Positions 1 to 9,243 of a stretch of DNA of 64,000 nt are shown here, piece after piece. Source of the stretch: Fimbriimonadales bacterium (GTDB lineage: Bacteria > Armatimonadota > Fimbriimonadia > Fimbriimonadales > GBS-DC); the NCBI GenBank assembly GCA_025998675.1, contig AP024673.1:248001-312000 (forward strand). Direction: 5' to 3'. The notes beneath the pieces are model-generated. The model saw only the letters and a list, made by a program, of their open reading frames with translations. It did not search any database and was not told where the DNA came from. Each line of letters starts with the position of its first letter. The stretch's first letter is position 1. Made by a program: the position numbers and the translations under genes.

Positions 1-919
1 GCGTGCGCGGCGGGATGAATTCCACATCCTCCTCCAGCACCTTCAGCGTCTCAACAACGGCGTTGGGGGCGAGGCTCAGCAGCCTGCCGACGATGGCTTC
101 GGTGGAGCGTTCAGGGGTGGACGCGCCGCTGGTGACGCCAATCACACGCGCCTGCTCGACCCACTCCGGGCGCACTTGCTCAGGCTCCAGCAGCAGGTAG
201 GCGGGTGTGCCCTGCGCCTCCGCAACCTCGCGCAGGCGATTCGAGTTGCTGCTGGTTGTGCTGCCCACCACCAGCACGAGGTCGCTCTGCTGGGCGAGCG
301 CTTTGACGGCTGTCTGACGGTTGGTGGTGGCGTAGCAGATGTCCTCTTTCTTGGGCGTTTCCAAATGGGGGAAGCGTCGGCGCAGCACGTGCAGAATCTG
401 GTTCACCTCGTCCACGCTGAGCGTGGTCTGTGTGGCGACTGCCAGTGGGACGCCTTCGGGGGGCTGCACATGCTCGGCTTCCTCGAGGTTATCGATAAGC
501 GTGATTTGACCGGGCGCGTGCCCCGTGCTGCCCTGCGCCTCCACATGCCCCCGATGCCCGATATACAGGATGTGATACCCCTGCCGCGCGAAGCGCGTGA
601 TTTCGCGATGCACCTTGCTCACCAGCGGGCAGGTGGCGTCAATCACATTCAGCCCGCGTGCCTGAGCCTGCTGGCGCACGGCGGGCGAAACCCCATGTGC
701 GCTGAACACCACATTCGAGCCGGGCGGCACATCGTCGAGGTCTTCGACGAAAATCACGCCCCGTTGCTCAAAAGCGCGCACCACATGCTCGTTATGCACG
801 ATGGCATGGCGCACATAGAGCGGCGCGCCGAACGCCTCCAGCGCGAGGTCGACCACCTCAATCGCATACGCCACCCCCGCGCAGAACCCGCGCGGCGCCG
901 CCAGCAGCACTTTTTTCAT
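1..919 (-). CDS. ispH: 4-hydroxy-3-methylbut-2-enyl diphosphate reductase (IspH/LytB), 3' end cut by window edge
   Basis: Last step of the MEP isoprenoid pathway: a cytosolic [4Fe-4S] enzyme making IPP and DMAPP from HMBPP. The minus-strand reading frame is open for 306 codons from ATG 919 to the window edge, close to full family length. It begins MKKVLLAAPRGFCAG, with the first cluster cysteine at residue 13. DATCPLVSKVH holds the second and DICYATTNRQ the third. The substrate-binding SNSNRL stretch and the late EEDVEFIPP segment are also present. The start is supported by the fit to the family N terminus. A TACACT box lies only 8 nt upstream, so the message may be leaderless. Its neighbour on the other strand is a divergent secreted protein gene. 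The identification is firm; only the last few residues are missing. Confidence 0.95.
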   Translation of the reverse strand, partial: MKKVLLAAPRGFCAGVAYAIEVVDLALEAFGAPLYVRHAIVHNEHVVRAFEQRGVIFVEDLDDVPPGSNVVFSAHGVSPAVRQQAQARGLNVIDATCPLVSKVHREITRFARQGYHILYIGHRGHVEAQGSTGHAPGQITLIDNLEEAEHVQPPEGVPLAVATQTTLSVDEVNQILHVLRRRFPHLETPKKEDICYATTNRQTAVKALAQQSDLVLVVGSTTSSNSNRLREVAEAQGTPAYLLLEPEQVRPEWVEQARVIGVTSGASTPERSTEAIVGRLLSLAPNAVVETLKVLEEDVEFIPPRT

Positions 920-927
920 CACCCCAA

Positions 928-933
928 AGTGTA
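928..933 (-). promoter_or_regulatory. -10 box of ispH (TACACT), probably leaderless
   Basis: On the minus strand GGTACACT is followed by 8 nt and then the ispH ATG. With a normal -10 to +1 distance the transcript would begin 1-2 nt before the start codon. No -35 is evident. Confidence 0.45.
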
Positions 934-976
934 CCTGATTTGCCGTCGGTGAACGCCCACTACGCGGAAAATAGTG

Positions 977-982
977 TATAAT
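977..982 (+). promoter_or_regulatory. -10 box TATAAT of the propeller gene
   Basis: TGTATAAT is an extended -10 with no clear -35. It is followed by a short leader with an AAAGGAG ribosome binding site (991-997) seven nt before ATG 1005. Unlike many genes here, this one has room for a conventional leader. Confidence 0.6.
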
Positions 983-1004
983 ACACAGGGAAAGGAGCCA
1001 GCCT

Positions 1005-2561
1005 ATGAAACGGATGATGCTTGCAGGGGCGACCCTGTGGATGGGGATGACGCTTGCGTCAAGCTGGGCGCAGCTACAGCCAGATGCGCCGTGGCCCTCG
1101 TTTGGCAAAGATTATCGCAATTCGCGCAGTACCACACTCGGCGCGCCCACGAACGGCAGTATCCGCTGGACCTACAACGCGGGCAGTCGCACGCTCGGCT
1201 CGCCGATTGTCGCCGCGGACGGCACGATTTACTTTGGCGCGACAGGCGGCGTGTACGCGGTGCGTCCGAACGGGTCGCTGCGCTGGCGCTGGAACGCGGG
1301 CTATTCAGCGGCGACCACCACGCCCGCCATCGATGCCAACGGCGTTGTGTACGCGCTGGTGAACCCCTCCGACGCGATTCTGGTCGCGCTGAACGGCAGC
1401 ACAGGCGCGCTCCTCTGGAGCCTCTACCTGGGCGGGACGAATGTCCAAGCCGCGCCTGCTATTGGACCTGATGGACGCATCTATGTGACCAACGGTGAGG
1501 CGCCCGGCGGCTACCTGTATTGTGTGAATCCCGACGGTACACTTGCATGGCGGCTGTATCTGGGGTTCGAGGCAAACAGCATCCCATGCTTCGGCGAAGA
1601 TGGAACGATTTATGTTGGCTCCGAACGCCACCTGAACGCCGTCAACCCCAACGGCGCCTTCCGCTGGCGGTTTTCCGTGTTCTATCCGGTGCGCGGGTCT
1701 GTCGGCACATGGGGCAGTCGTGTGTTTTTCGGCGCGTTTGACGGCGGATTCCGCGCTGTCAATTTGTCGGGTGTGCAACTGTGGATGGCGCTCCTCGGTG
1801 CGTTCATGGAGAGCGGGATGGCGCTGACCGATTCGCGCATCTATTTCACCTCCGATAATCGTGAACTGCGCGCTTATAGCCACACAGGCGCACTCCAGTG
1901 GCGCCACAACGGCAACTACCGCGCCAGCACCCCCGCAGTCGGCTCCGACGGAATTGTGTATGCCGTTGGCAATCTGGGTGGCACGGTCTACGCCGTGAAC
2001 CCCGCCAACGGACTGGTGCGCTGGACGGCTGGCATCAGCACGGCGAACTGGTACGCCTCACCTGCCATCGGCGGCGACGGCACGGTCTATGTGCTGAATG
2101 GGGATGGGCGGCTCTACGCCTTCGGACCGCTGGGCGGGTTCCTGTGGGCGGGCGGCGATGTGGACGGCTGGAACGGCGACTACACAGACAAAACCGCCGT
2201 CGTGCAGTTCTATCAGGACGGCGAACTCAAGTACGAAATGATCGCGCCTGTCCATCACGACGGAACTGTCGAACTGCATGACACTCCTGTCGGCGTGCAT
2301 GATGTGAAGGTGCGAATTCATAACTCGCTGTTTGGACGCGCCCCCAGTGTGCCACTGGAGGTTGACCAGCCCGCGTCAGTGCAGGTGCGCCTGCTGAATG
2401 GTGATGTGAATGGCGACAATATCGTTGATGACGCCGACCTGTTGCATATCCTGATGTATTACGGCGACCATGCGCCTGACTTCGACCTGAACGGCGACGA
2501 GGTAGTTGACGACGCCGATTTACTGATTGTGCTGTTCAACTTCGGCGCGGTGGGCGAATAG
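1005..2561 (+). CDS. Secreted PQQ-like beta-propeller protein with C-terminal dockerin-like repeats
   Basis: 518 aa. Residues 1-23 form a signal peptide (basic start, hydrophobic core, ASSWAQ cleavage region). Residues about 30-385 hold repeated blades of the PQQ/quinoprotein type, with phrases such as AVNPNGAFRWRF and GTVYAVNPANGLVRW. A small beta-type domain follows at about 390-460. The end carries two EF-hand-like dockerin repeats (GDVNGDNIVDDADLL and DLNGDEVVDDADLL). The blade repeats resemble BamB and PQQ-dehydrogenase propellers. The cofactor residues of the alcohol dehydrogenases are not recognisable, so a binding or scaffold role outside the cytoplasm is more likely than catalysis. 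It stands alone with its own promoter and is divergent from ispH. Four more proteins in the window share the same type of tail. Confidence 0.85.
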   Translation: MKRMMLAGATLWMGMTLASSWAQLQPDAPWPSFGKDYRNSRSTTLGAPTNGSIRWTYNAGSRTLGSPIVAADGTIYFGATGGVYAVRPNGSLRWRWNAGYSAATTTPAIDANGVVYALVNPSDAILVALNGSTGALLWSLYLGGTNVQAAPAIGPDGRIYVTNGEAPGGYLYCVNPDGTLAWRLYLGFEANSIPCFGEDGTIYVGSERHLNAVNPNGAFRWRFSVFYPVRGSVGTWGSRVFFGAFDGGFRAVNLSGVQLWMALLGAFMESGMALTDSRIYFTSDNRELRAYSHTGALQWRHNGNYRASTPAVGSDGIVYAVGNLGGTVYAVNPANGLVRWTAGISTANWYASPAIGGDGTVYVLNGDGRLYAFGPLGGFLWAGGDVDGWNGDYTDKTAVVQFYQDGELKYEMIAPVHHDGTVELHDTPVGVHDVKVRIHNSLFGRAPSVPLEVDQPASVQVRLLNGDVNGDNIVDDADLLHILMYYGDHAPDFDLNGDEVVDDADLLIVLFNFGAVGE

Positions 2562-2584
2562 ACAGAATCCCACCCTCGAATTAG

Positions 2585-2632
2585 CAGGAGCCTCCTGCGC
2601 GCTGGCGAATCCCCCAGCCGTTGGAGGCTCCT
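2585..2632 (+). promoter_or_regulatory. Hairpin upstream of, and overlapping, the ribosome binding site of the oxidoreductase gene
   Basis: AGGAGCCTCC (2586-2595) pairs with GGAGGCTCCT (2623-2632). The right arm contains the GGAGG that would serve ATG 2637. It may act as a terminator for the propeller gene, but no T tract follows. It may instead hide the ribosome binding site of the first operon gene. Confidence 0.5.
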
Positions 2633-2636
2633 TGTT

Positions 2637-3611
2637 ATGCCCATCCGAATTGGTTTCGTCGGCACAGGAGGCATTGCGAACACGCATTTTGACGCGCTGA
2701 GCCAGTTAGAAGATGCGCAGCCTGTCGCCTTCTGCGATATCGACGCTGAGCGCGCCCAGCGCGCTGCGGCGCGCTTCAACGGACGCCCTTACACTGACTG
2801 GCGCACCATGCTGGAGTCTGAGACTCTGGATGCGCTTTATATCTGCCTGCCCCCACACGGGCACGACGGCGTTGAAATCGAAGCCGCCGAGCGGGGTATT
2901 CACCTGTTCGTGGAGAAGCCGGTCGCCCGCACTCTTGAGTACGCCCAGCGCGTCGCTGAAGCCATTCAAAAAGCTGGGGTTCTCAGCATGGTTGGCTACC
3001 ACTTCCGCTACTACGGCGCGATTGAACGCGCAAAGGAGCGCCTGCAGGGATTGCCCGTGCTGATGGTCAAAGGCGCTTGGGACGGCGGCATGCCGGGCGT
3101 CGCATGGTGGCGGCAACATGCGCTTTCGGGCGGGCAGCTTGTCGAGCAGACCACCCACATCTTCGACCTTGCGCGCCATCTGGCCGGCGAAATCGTCGAG
3201 GTAGCCGCTTTCAGCCACTATAACCCCGCTTTACTCCATCATCCCGACGGCGATGTGAGCGTCGCGGATGTGGTCTGCCTCAAGTTCGAAAACGGCGCGG
3301 TTGGCGTCATCACCGACACGAACGGCTTGCACGCCCCCGGCGAGGTCGGATTGAAGGTCTACACGCCTGAGCGCGTCGTGGAGGTCTCATGGGGACGCAT
3401 GACGGAAACAGAGCCTAATCGCAAGGAAGAGTATTTCTCGCGCGACAACCCATACCTGCGCGAGTCGGAGGCGTTCCTCCAAGCCATCCGCACGGGCGAC
3501 AGGAGCCTCATCCGCTCTGACTACCGCGATGGGGTACACACGCTGGCGGTAACGCTTGCCGCCGACGAATCGGGGCGTACAGGGCAACCGATGCCGGTTG
3601 CGAGGATATGA
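2637..3611 (+). CDS. Gfo/Idh/MocA family NAD(P)-dependent sugar oxidoreductase
   Basis: 324 aa, cytosolic. The N-terminal Rossmann fold has GFVGTGGIANTH (residues 6-17). The family EKP motif is at 93-95, followed by the alpha/beta substrate domain (GGQLVEQTTHIFDLARHLAG). Length matches nucleotide-sugar 3-dehydrogenases such as WlbA. It opens the polysaccharide operon and overlaps the flippase gene by ATGA. With the DegT aminotransferase (13350) and the GNAT acetyltransferase (12710) it could supply a 3-acetamido sugar by oxidation, transamination and acetylation. That pathway is inferred from gene content; the substrate is not readable from sequence. GGAGG lies nine nt before the start, inside a hairpin arm. 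Confidence 0.85.
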   Translation: MPIRIGFVGTGGIANTHFDALSQLEDAQPVAFCDIDAERAQRAAARFNGRPYTDWRTMLESETLDALYICLPPHGHDGVEIEAAERGIHLFVEKPVARTLEYAQRVAEAIQKAGVLSMVGYHFRYYGAIERAKERLQGLPVLMVKGAWDGGMPGVAWWRQHALSGGQLVEQTTHIFDLARHLAGEIVEVAAFSHYNPALLHHPDGDVSVADVVCLKFENGAVGVITDTNGLHAPGEVGLKVYTPERVVEVSWGRMTETEPNRKEEYFSRDNPYLRESEAFLQAIRTGDRSLIRSDYRDGVHTLAVTLAADESGRTGQPMPVARI

Positions 3612-4918
3612 AGCGTCTTCCCTACGCGCGACGGGGCAGTTCGCCACTGCGCCACCGGCTTTTGCATGCCATCCAGTGGTCTGTTCTGGGTGCAGGGCTG
3701 GCGCAGGCGACTTACCTGGCGTCGTCGGTGCTGACAGCTCGACTGCTCGGAAGTGAGGATTTTGGGCGGCTGAGCGTGATCCAGCTCACCCTCAACATGC
3801 TGGTAAGCCTCATTGCGCCCTCCATCGGCTGGTCGATTATGCGCGCGGCTGCCACCATGCGCACGCACGAGCGCCCGCAGTTAGCGCCGCTGCTCAACGC
3901 GCTCCTCTGGATAGGTATGCTGGGGAGTGCGCTCCTGAGTGCAGGACTATTCGGTCTGAGCAAGCTTCTCTGTATTCACTGGCTGGAGGACCCACCGTCA
4001 ATTCCTGCGTTTGCGATAGCGTCGGTCTCGGTGGCGGTCAACGGCTATTTCTCGCTGGTGACCAGTTTGCTTTCGGGATTGGAGGCGTTTCGGGGAACGG
4101 CGCTTCTCAACACGGTTCGTGGGGTACTGATTGCCGTGATGATGCTGGCGGGCGCGGCGCTGGGAGGGTTGAACGGGGCGGCAGCTGGCTTCACGCTCGC
4201 CAGTGGGGCAAGCGCACTGTTTGCGTGGGTAGTTCTTCGGTGGTTGCTCAGGCAGCACACACTTGAACTGCGCGCATTTGATTGGGCGCGCGCCCGGCAG
4301 ACGCTCGCCCAAATTTCGTTCCCGATGTTTCTTTCTACGGTCACAGGGGCAGTGACCCTCTGGCTGGGGGGGATTTTGCTGGCGCGCTACACGCAGGGGT
4401 TCTCGCAGATTGCGGTCTTCAACGCCGCCAATCACTGGAAAGCCGCCATCACTTTCCTGCCGACACAAATCACGCAGGCAAGCTCGCCCATCCTGAGCAA
4501 CCTGTGGGGCGCACGCGAAATTGCGCAACTGAAGTCGCTCATCCGAACGAATCTTCGGCTCGTCGTTCTGACATGTGGCGCGCCCGCGCTGGTGGTCAGC
4601 GTCGCCGCGCCGCTCGTTCTGGGGCTTTATCTCATCGAGGGCGCGCAGGCAGCGTGGGCGTTTCGACTGCTGATTCTCTCCGGGTTGATGGCGTCGCTGT
4701 GCAGTGTGTTCGGGTACACTATGATCGCGATGGGAAAAGCGTGGCAATCGTTCGCGGTTAACTTTCTCTGGATGGTCGTGTTTATGTTGATTGCGTTTGT
4801 GAGCCTCTCATCCGGTGTGCTTGGACTCTCTGTAAGCTATTTCTGTTCGTACGCACTGCTCCTCGTTGTGGCGGCGGTCTATGTGCGTAGCGCGTTGCGC
4901 GGCTATCAGGAGGTTTGA
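3608..4918 (+). CDS. Oligosaccharide flippase (Wzx-like, MOP superfamily)
   Basis: 436 aa of repeated hydrophobic helices, about 12-14 membrane spans, beginning RHRLLHAIQWSVLGAGLAQATYL and using polytopic features typical of PF01943/PF13440 polysaccharide exporters. Expected to move lipid-linked glycan units across the inner membrane. The start overlaps the previous stop (ATGA), indicating translational coupling, and the next gene starts one base after its stop. A gene for a Wzy-like polymerase lies four genes on, so this appears to be a Wzx/Wzy-type pathway. No polysaccharide copolymerase (Wzz) gene is present. Confidence 0.85.
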   Translation: MKRLPYARRGSSPLRHRLLHAIQWSVLGAGLAQATYLASSVLTARLLGSEDFGRLSVIQLTLNMLVSLIAPSIGWSIMRAAATMRTHERPQLAPLLNALLWIGMLGSALLSAGLFGLSKLLCIHWLEDPPSIPAFAIASVSVAVNGYFSLVTSLLSGLEAFRGTALLNTVRGVLIAVMMLAGAALGGLNGAAAGFTLASGASALFAWVVLRWLLRQHTLELRAFDWARARQTLAQISFPMFLSTVTGAVTLWLGGILLARYTQGFSQIAVFNAANHWKAAITFLPTQITQASSPILSNLWGAREIAQLKSLIRTNLRLVVLTCGAPALVVSVAAPLVLGLYLIEGAQAAWAFRLLILSGLMASLCSVFGYTMIAMGKAWQSFAVNFLWMVVFMLIAFVSLSSGVLGLSVSYFCSYALLLVVAAVYVRSALRGYQEV

Positions 4919-4919
4919 C

Positions 4920-5810
4920 ATGCTGCTCAACATCGTGCGCAAAGTGGTGCATTCCCATCGCGAGCGACAGATACGCGCCATGCAAGGGCAGCCCGGATGG
5001 CGCCGTGTGCCTGCTGGATTCTGGATGTATATCGACCCGAACGAGTGGCTGGGAAAGACCGTACTCATGGGATACTACGAGTCGCACCTGGTGCATTTCA
5101 TCGCGCAGCTCTGCCAGTCGGGGGATGTCTGTCTGGATATCGGCGCGAATCAGGGCTACACAGCGTTGCACATGGCAAAACATGTGCAGCCTGACGGGCG
5201 CGTGCTTGCGGTGGAGCCAGTGCCTACGACTTTCGAGCGGCTCCGCGCGAACACTGAGCGCAATCACGCCTCGTCCATTATTTGCTTGCCCTACGCGCTG
5301 GGCAGTCGGGAGACGGAGCTGATGATGTGGTACGACCCCAGCGAATGCGGTCACGCCTCAGTGCATAATCGCTCCTCGGACCAGGCATATCAGGTGCCCG
5401 TGCGCGTTGCTCGCGGCGACCAGTTGATACAGGAGGCGCTCACTCCCGATGAGAGAGGGCGCATCCTCATGATGAAAATCGATGTGGAGGGCTACGAACC
5501 CGAAGTGCTGGCGGGGATCGAGAACACGCTCCGAGAGATACAGCCGGTTCTGTGGCTGGAAAAGCACCCGAACTGTCTGGCTCAGGGTGGGTATTCGGTG
5601 AAAGACCTCATAACGCCCCTGCTAAAGGCAGGGTATCAGCTCTACGAAGTCGCGTTCCGCAGGAGCGCCGTTGGAATCGCCCACCTGACGCTTCTCCCAG
5701 CCGCCATAGAGAGCGAAGCGTTCCATTCCGAATTCGCCGATATTGTCGCCGTTGCGCCCCGCTCGAGGGGATGGGAACGGCTCCAGAGCAGCCGTATCGA
5801 GATGGGTTAA
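4920..5810 (+). CDS. FkbM family methyltransferase
   Basis: 296 aa. The SAM-binding region is DVCLDIGANQGYTALHMAKHV, followed by VEPVPTTFERLRANTERN. The second half has the FkbM-type MMKIDVEGYEPEVLAGI segment and VLWLEKHPN. I chose ATG 4920 because AGGAGG lies just upstream and it follows the flippase stop by one base; an in-frame start at 4866 would add 18 residues over the flippase end. Expected to O-methylate a sugar of the surface glycan, in the cytosol or at the membrane face. Acceptor unknown. Confidence 0.87.
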   Translation: MLLNIVRKVVHSHRERQIRAMQGQPGWRRVPAGFWMYIDPNEWLGKTVLMGYYESHLVHFIAQLCQSGDVCLDIGANQGYTALHMAKHVQPDGRVLAVEPVPTTFERLRANTERNHASSIICLPYALGSRETELMMWYDPSECGHASVHNRSSDQAYQVPVRVARGDQLIQEALTPDERGRILMMKIDVEGYEPEVLAGIENTLREIQPVLWLEKHPNCLAQGGYSVKDLITPLLKAGYQLYEVAFRRSAVGIAHLTLLPAAIESEAFHSEFADIVAVAPRSRGWERLQSSRIEMG

Positions 5811-5819
5811 GGAGATGCT

Positions 5820-6755
5820 ATGAGAACAGTGCTGATTACAGGCGGTGCAGGCTTCATCGGGCGCTGGCTTGTCAAGCGAGCCTTGCAAGCGGGCTATGCC
5901 GTGATTGTGTACGACAACCTGAACGTGGGGTCGCTGGAGAACCTGACCGAGATGGAGGGTACATTTGCCTTTTATCAGGGCGATATCCGCGATCAGGCGC
6001 ATCTCGTGCAGACGATGCGCCGACATGCGGTCGAGCGCGTTTTCCACCTCGCGGCGCTCCACTATATTCCGTACTGTGAGAGCCATCCTCAAGAGACCTT
6101 TGAGGTCAATCTTGTGGGCACACTGGCGGTGCTGGAGGCGATGCGCGAAGCGTCGGTACAACGGCTGGTGTTTGCCTCTACAGGCGCGCTCTATCCACCG
6201 CTGGACACGCCGCTGAGCGAAGAGACGCCCCTGGAACCGCAAGACATTTATGGGCTGACCAAACTCCACTGTGAGCAGACCATCCAGTATTACCAGAAGC
6301 GGTATGGAATCCAGCCGACCATCGTGCGGCTGTTCAACACCTACGGACCCTACGAGACCAACCCCCACCTGCTGCCGCATCTGATCCAGACGCTCAAGCA
6401 GGGCGTTCGGGAAATCCCGCTGGGCAACCTGCAGCCGAAACGCGATTATGTATATGTGGAAGATGTCGCGGAGGGCTTCTGGCGATTGGGCGACTCGTTC
6501 GAGACCACAGGCGTCTACAATCTCGGCACAGGCGTCGAGCATTCGGTGGTGGAGGTGGTCGATGCGCTGAGCGCACTGATGAACACGCCGCTGCAGGTTG
6601 TTCAGGATCCGGCGCGGATGCGCCCTGTAGACAAGCTCCATCAGCGCGCCGACCTGAGTCGCCTGCGCGGTGTGCTTGGCTGGGCGCCCGATACCCCACT
6701 GGAGACGGGATTGCGTCGCTGGCTCGCGTTTGAAGGGCTTATCGAATCGTCATGA
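5820..6755 (+). CDS. NAD-dependent epimerase/dehydratase (extended SDR)
   Basis: 311 aa. NAD-binding TGGAGFIG at residues 7-14, Ser/Thr of the active site in FASTGALY (119-125), and the YxxxK pair as Y144 and K148 in DIYGLTKLHCEQ. RPVDKLHQRADLSRLRGVLGW near the end is typical of nucleotide-sugar 4-epimerases. Likely converts a UDP- or dTDP-sugar precursor for the glycan, in the cytosol. AAGGAG precedes the start by six nt, and the stop overlaps the next start (ATGA). GalE, WbpP and RfbB-like functions cannot be separated here. Confidence 0.87.
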   Translation: MRTVLITGGAGFIGRWLVKRALQAGYAVIVYDNLNVGSLENLTEMEGTFAFYQGDIRDQAHLVQTMRRHAVERVFHLAALHYIPYCESHPQETFEVNLVGTLAVLEAMREASVQRLVFASTGALYPPLDTPLSEETPLEPQDIYGLTKLHCEQTIQYYQKRYGIQPTIVRLFNTYGPYETNPHLLPHLIQTLKQGVREIPLGNLQPKRDYVYVEDVAEGFWRLGDSFETTGVYNLGTGVEHSVVEVVDALSALMNTPLQVVQDPARMRPVDKLHQRADLSRLRGVLGWAPDTPLETGLRRWLAFEGLIESS

Positions 6756-7984
6756 AGGTCGCCGTGGTGGGCGGGTTCCCGCCGAATCGGGAAGGGGAGG
6801 CGCATTACACAGGCTGCGTGTTTCGGGCGTTTGCGACGCAGTACCCGCAGGCGCATGTGCGCGTGATTGCCCATCGGCAGCCTGACGCGCCAGACGCGTC
6901 GTCGTTTGCGTCCAACGGGGACATCGTGCGTGCGACCGACGGCTACCACCGCTGGCGACGCCACCTGACGCCCCTGCAGGTGTATCGGTCGCTCCGTGCG
7001 TATGCGCCCGATGTGGTGCATTTTCAGGCGCCGCACAAGGGACTTTACGGTGGGCTGTATGGCGAACCGCTGCTGTGGGTGTTTCGCTGGTTGCGGCGCA
7101 AACGAATCCCGACGGTGGTCACTTTGCATTCACTCTGGCTGGAGGAGGACTTTCGCGAGATGGCGTCGGAGCGTCGCCTGAGCGAATCGAAACGGCGCGC
7201 GCTGCAGCGGCTCTATCGTCGCTACCACTGGCAACTCTTCCGCGCGGCGACGCAGGTCAACGCGCTCGTGGCAGGCGACCAGAACCCGCTCATCCAAGAG
7301 TTTCAGGAGTTGTGGGGTCTCACGCCGTTTTGCATAGAGAATGAGGCGCACCCGTGCGAGCCGCGCGCCTACACGCGGGAACAGAGCCAGCGCGCTAAGG
7401 AATCGCTCGGCTTCGTGCACCGCAAACTCGTGCTTGCGTTCGGTTTTGTTCGCCCCGACAAGGGGTTCCATTACCTGATGGAAGCGGCGGGTGCACTGAT
7501 AGGCGCGGTACCGACGCTCCAGCTGCTGATTGCCGGTGAACCGCGCGGGGGACAGGGGCAGGCGTATGCTCAGCAGCTGCAGGCGCGCTACGAACAGATG
7601 GGCTGCCCCGACCAGATACGCCTGCACCTGAACTACCTGTCGGATGACGCGCTGGAGCAACTGCTGCTCGCCGCGGATGTACTGGTCGTGCCCTACACAC
7701 GGGTGATGGGCGCGAGCGGTCCCGTGCATCACGCGCTGAGTTTGGGCAAGCCCGTCGTGGCGACGGCAATCGGTCAGAACCGGGGGCTGGCGGAGGTCTG
7801 TTGGCTTGTCCCGCCGCACGACGCCAGCGCCCTTGCCGCCGCCCTTCAGCAGCTGCTTACCGACGACGCGCGCTGGGACGACTATCACCGCCGCGCACGC
7901 GACTACGCCGCAACCCACACATGGCGCCATCTGGCGACGCAGTATTATCAGGACTATCAGCGACTGCTGGAGCGCGTGCGATGA
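6752..7984 (+). CDS. Glycosyltransferase family 4 (GT-B fold)
   Basis: 410 aa. The N-terminal domain starts KVAVVGGFPPNREGEAHYT, an acceptor-side Gly-rich loop. The C-terminal nucleotide-sugar domain runs from LAFGFVRPDKGFHYLMEAA to LLLAADVLVVPYTRVMGASGPVHHALSLGKPVVAT, where the usual E(x7)E is weak. Adds a sugar to the growing lipid-linked unit at the cytosolic face. It overlaps both neighbours by ATGA, so it is translationally coupled. Confidence 0.85.
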   Translation: MKVAVVGGFPPNREGEAHYTGCVFRAFATQYPQAHVRVIAHRQPDAPDASSFASNGDIVRATDGYHRWRRHLTPLQVYRSLRAYAPDVVHFQAPHKGLYGGLYGEPLLWVFRWLRRKRIPTVVTLHSLWLEEDFREMASERRLSESKRRALQRLYRRYHWQLFRAATQVNALVAGDQNPLIQEFQELWGLTPFCIENEAHPCEPRAYTREQSQRAKESLGFVHRKLVLAFGFVRPDKGFHYLMEAAGALIGAVPTLQLLIAGEPRGGQGQAYAQQLQARYEQMGCPDQIRLHLNYLSDDALEQLLLAADVLVVPYTRVMGASGPVHHALSLGKPVVATAIGQNRGLAEVCWLVPPHDASALAAALQQLLTDDARWDDYHRRARDYAATHTWRHLATQYYQDYQRLLERVR

Positions 7985-9243
7985 GGGTGCTGTTCGTGAG
8001 TCTTAGCCTACCGCCGTTTGCCGAGTCGCAGACCATCCGCTCGGCGTACCTCATCCATGCGCTGGCGCGGCATGGGGTGGCATTTGACCTGATTACGGCG
8101 CATACTGCCCCCTCGTTGACCGACTCCTCGCTGGAGGCGTTGCTGCCCGAGTCGTGTCGGGTCTGGCGCACGGAAGCGCCTGCGTATGATCGGATGGTTG
8201 ACCGATTGAAGCGCGCGGGGCGCCAGCGACTGCTGTATCTCTACAGCAACCTTGCGTATCGCATGTTCGCGCCCGATGTGCGTCGCGGCTGGGAGAAGCA
8301 GGCGGTCGCACTGGCGTGTGAGGTCGCGCGTCAGTCGCCGCCTGACCTGCTGATGTCGGCGTCAGGCAGTCTAACCGCGCATCTGGCAGCGGCGCGACTC
8401 AGGCGGTTGCTCCAGCGTCCCTGGATTGCCGATCTGGGCGACCCGTGGAGTTGGGTGGACTGGCAGCACCGGGACACATGGCTCAAAGCGATCCAGAACT
8501 GCTGGTACGAGCGTCGCACGCTCCCGCAGGCGGACCTGCTGCTCTGGACCACTGAGGCGACGCAGCGCGCTTATGAACGCTGGTATCGCGGGCGAATTCC
8601 ACCGAGTGCGGTTGTGCCCTATGGGTATCGTGCGCAGGACTTTCCTGAGGTTCCTGCGCCCGCTGCGTTGCCGATTCGCGCCGCGTATGTGGGCGCTGCC
8701 AGCCGACGCGCCCGCAACCTGATTCCGTTGCTCGAAGCGGTAGCGCAGTCGTCCCGCGTGCCGATGGAACTTCAGATCGTGGGCGACGCCAGCCAGCATT
8801 TCCAACGCGCGGCGCACGCCTTGCAACTGCAGAATATCCAGTTCACAGGGCGCGTCGATTACGCCGAATCGCTGCGCTACATTCGGGACGCGGGCATGTT
8901 GATACTGGTGGGCAACAAAAGCCCGTATCAGATCCCGGGCAAAACCTTCCTCTACCTGGCGTCTGGAAGACCCATTCTCTACCTATCGCAAATGCCCCAT
9001 GCTGACGACCCTACCTATCAGCTGCTCGCCGAGTTTGATGGCGTGGCGGCCGTACCTAACGAGACGCACGCGATACGCGAGTGGCTGGAGTCGCTGGACG
9101 AGGCGCGATTTCGTGCATGGGAAGCGCAGGCGCGCACGCGCTGCCATTCCGAGAGTCTCCGCAAATATGAGGTACACTCTTTGGGGCAAGATCTGTATGG
9201 CTGGATGAGACGAGTGCTGGAGAGGGAGGCATGCTCGGAATAG
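7981..9243 (+). CDS. Glycosyltransferase family 4-like protein
   Basis: 420 aa from ATG 7981, which overlaps the previous stop; a longer in-frame reading from 7801 runs backward over the neighbour and is rejected. It begins MRVLFVSLSLPPFAESQTIRS, the N-terminal loop of GT-B enzymes. Later GDPWSWVDW, AAYVGAASRRARNLIPLLEAVA and PGKTFLYLASGRPILYLS resemble the donor domain of GT4 enzymes acting on surface glycans. Donor and linkage cannot be read from sequence. Confidence 0.82.
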   Translation: MRVLFVSLSLPPFAESQTIRSAYLIHALARHGVAFDLITAHTAPSLTDSSLEALLPESCRVWRTEAPAYDRMVDRLKRAGRQRLLYLYSNLAYRMFAPDVRRGWEKQAVALACEVARQSPPDLLMSASGSLTAHLAAARLRRLLQRPWIADLGDPWSWVDWQHRDTWLKAIQNCWYERRTLPQADLLLWTTEATQRAYERWYRGRIPPSAVVPYGYRAQDFPEVPAPAALPIRAAYVGAASRRARNLIPLLEAVAQSSRVPMELQIVGDASQHFQRAAHALQLQNIQFTGRVDYAESLRYIRDAGMLILVGNKSPYQIPGKTFLYLASGRPILYLSQMPHADDPTYQLLAEFDGVAAVPNETHAIREWLESLDEARFRAWEAQARTRCHSESLRKYEVHSLGQDLYGWMRRVLEREACSE

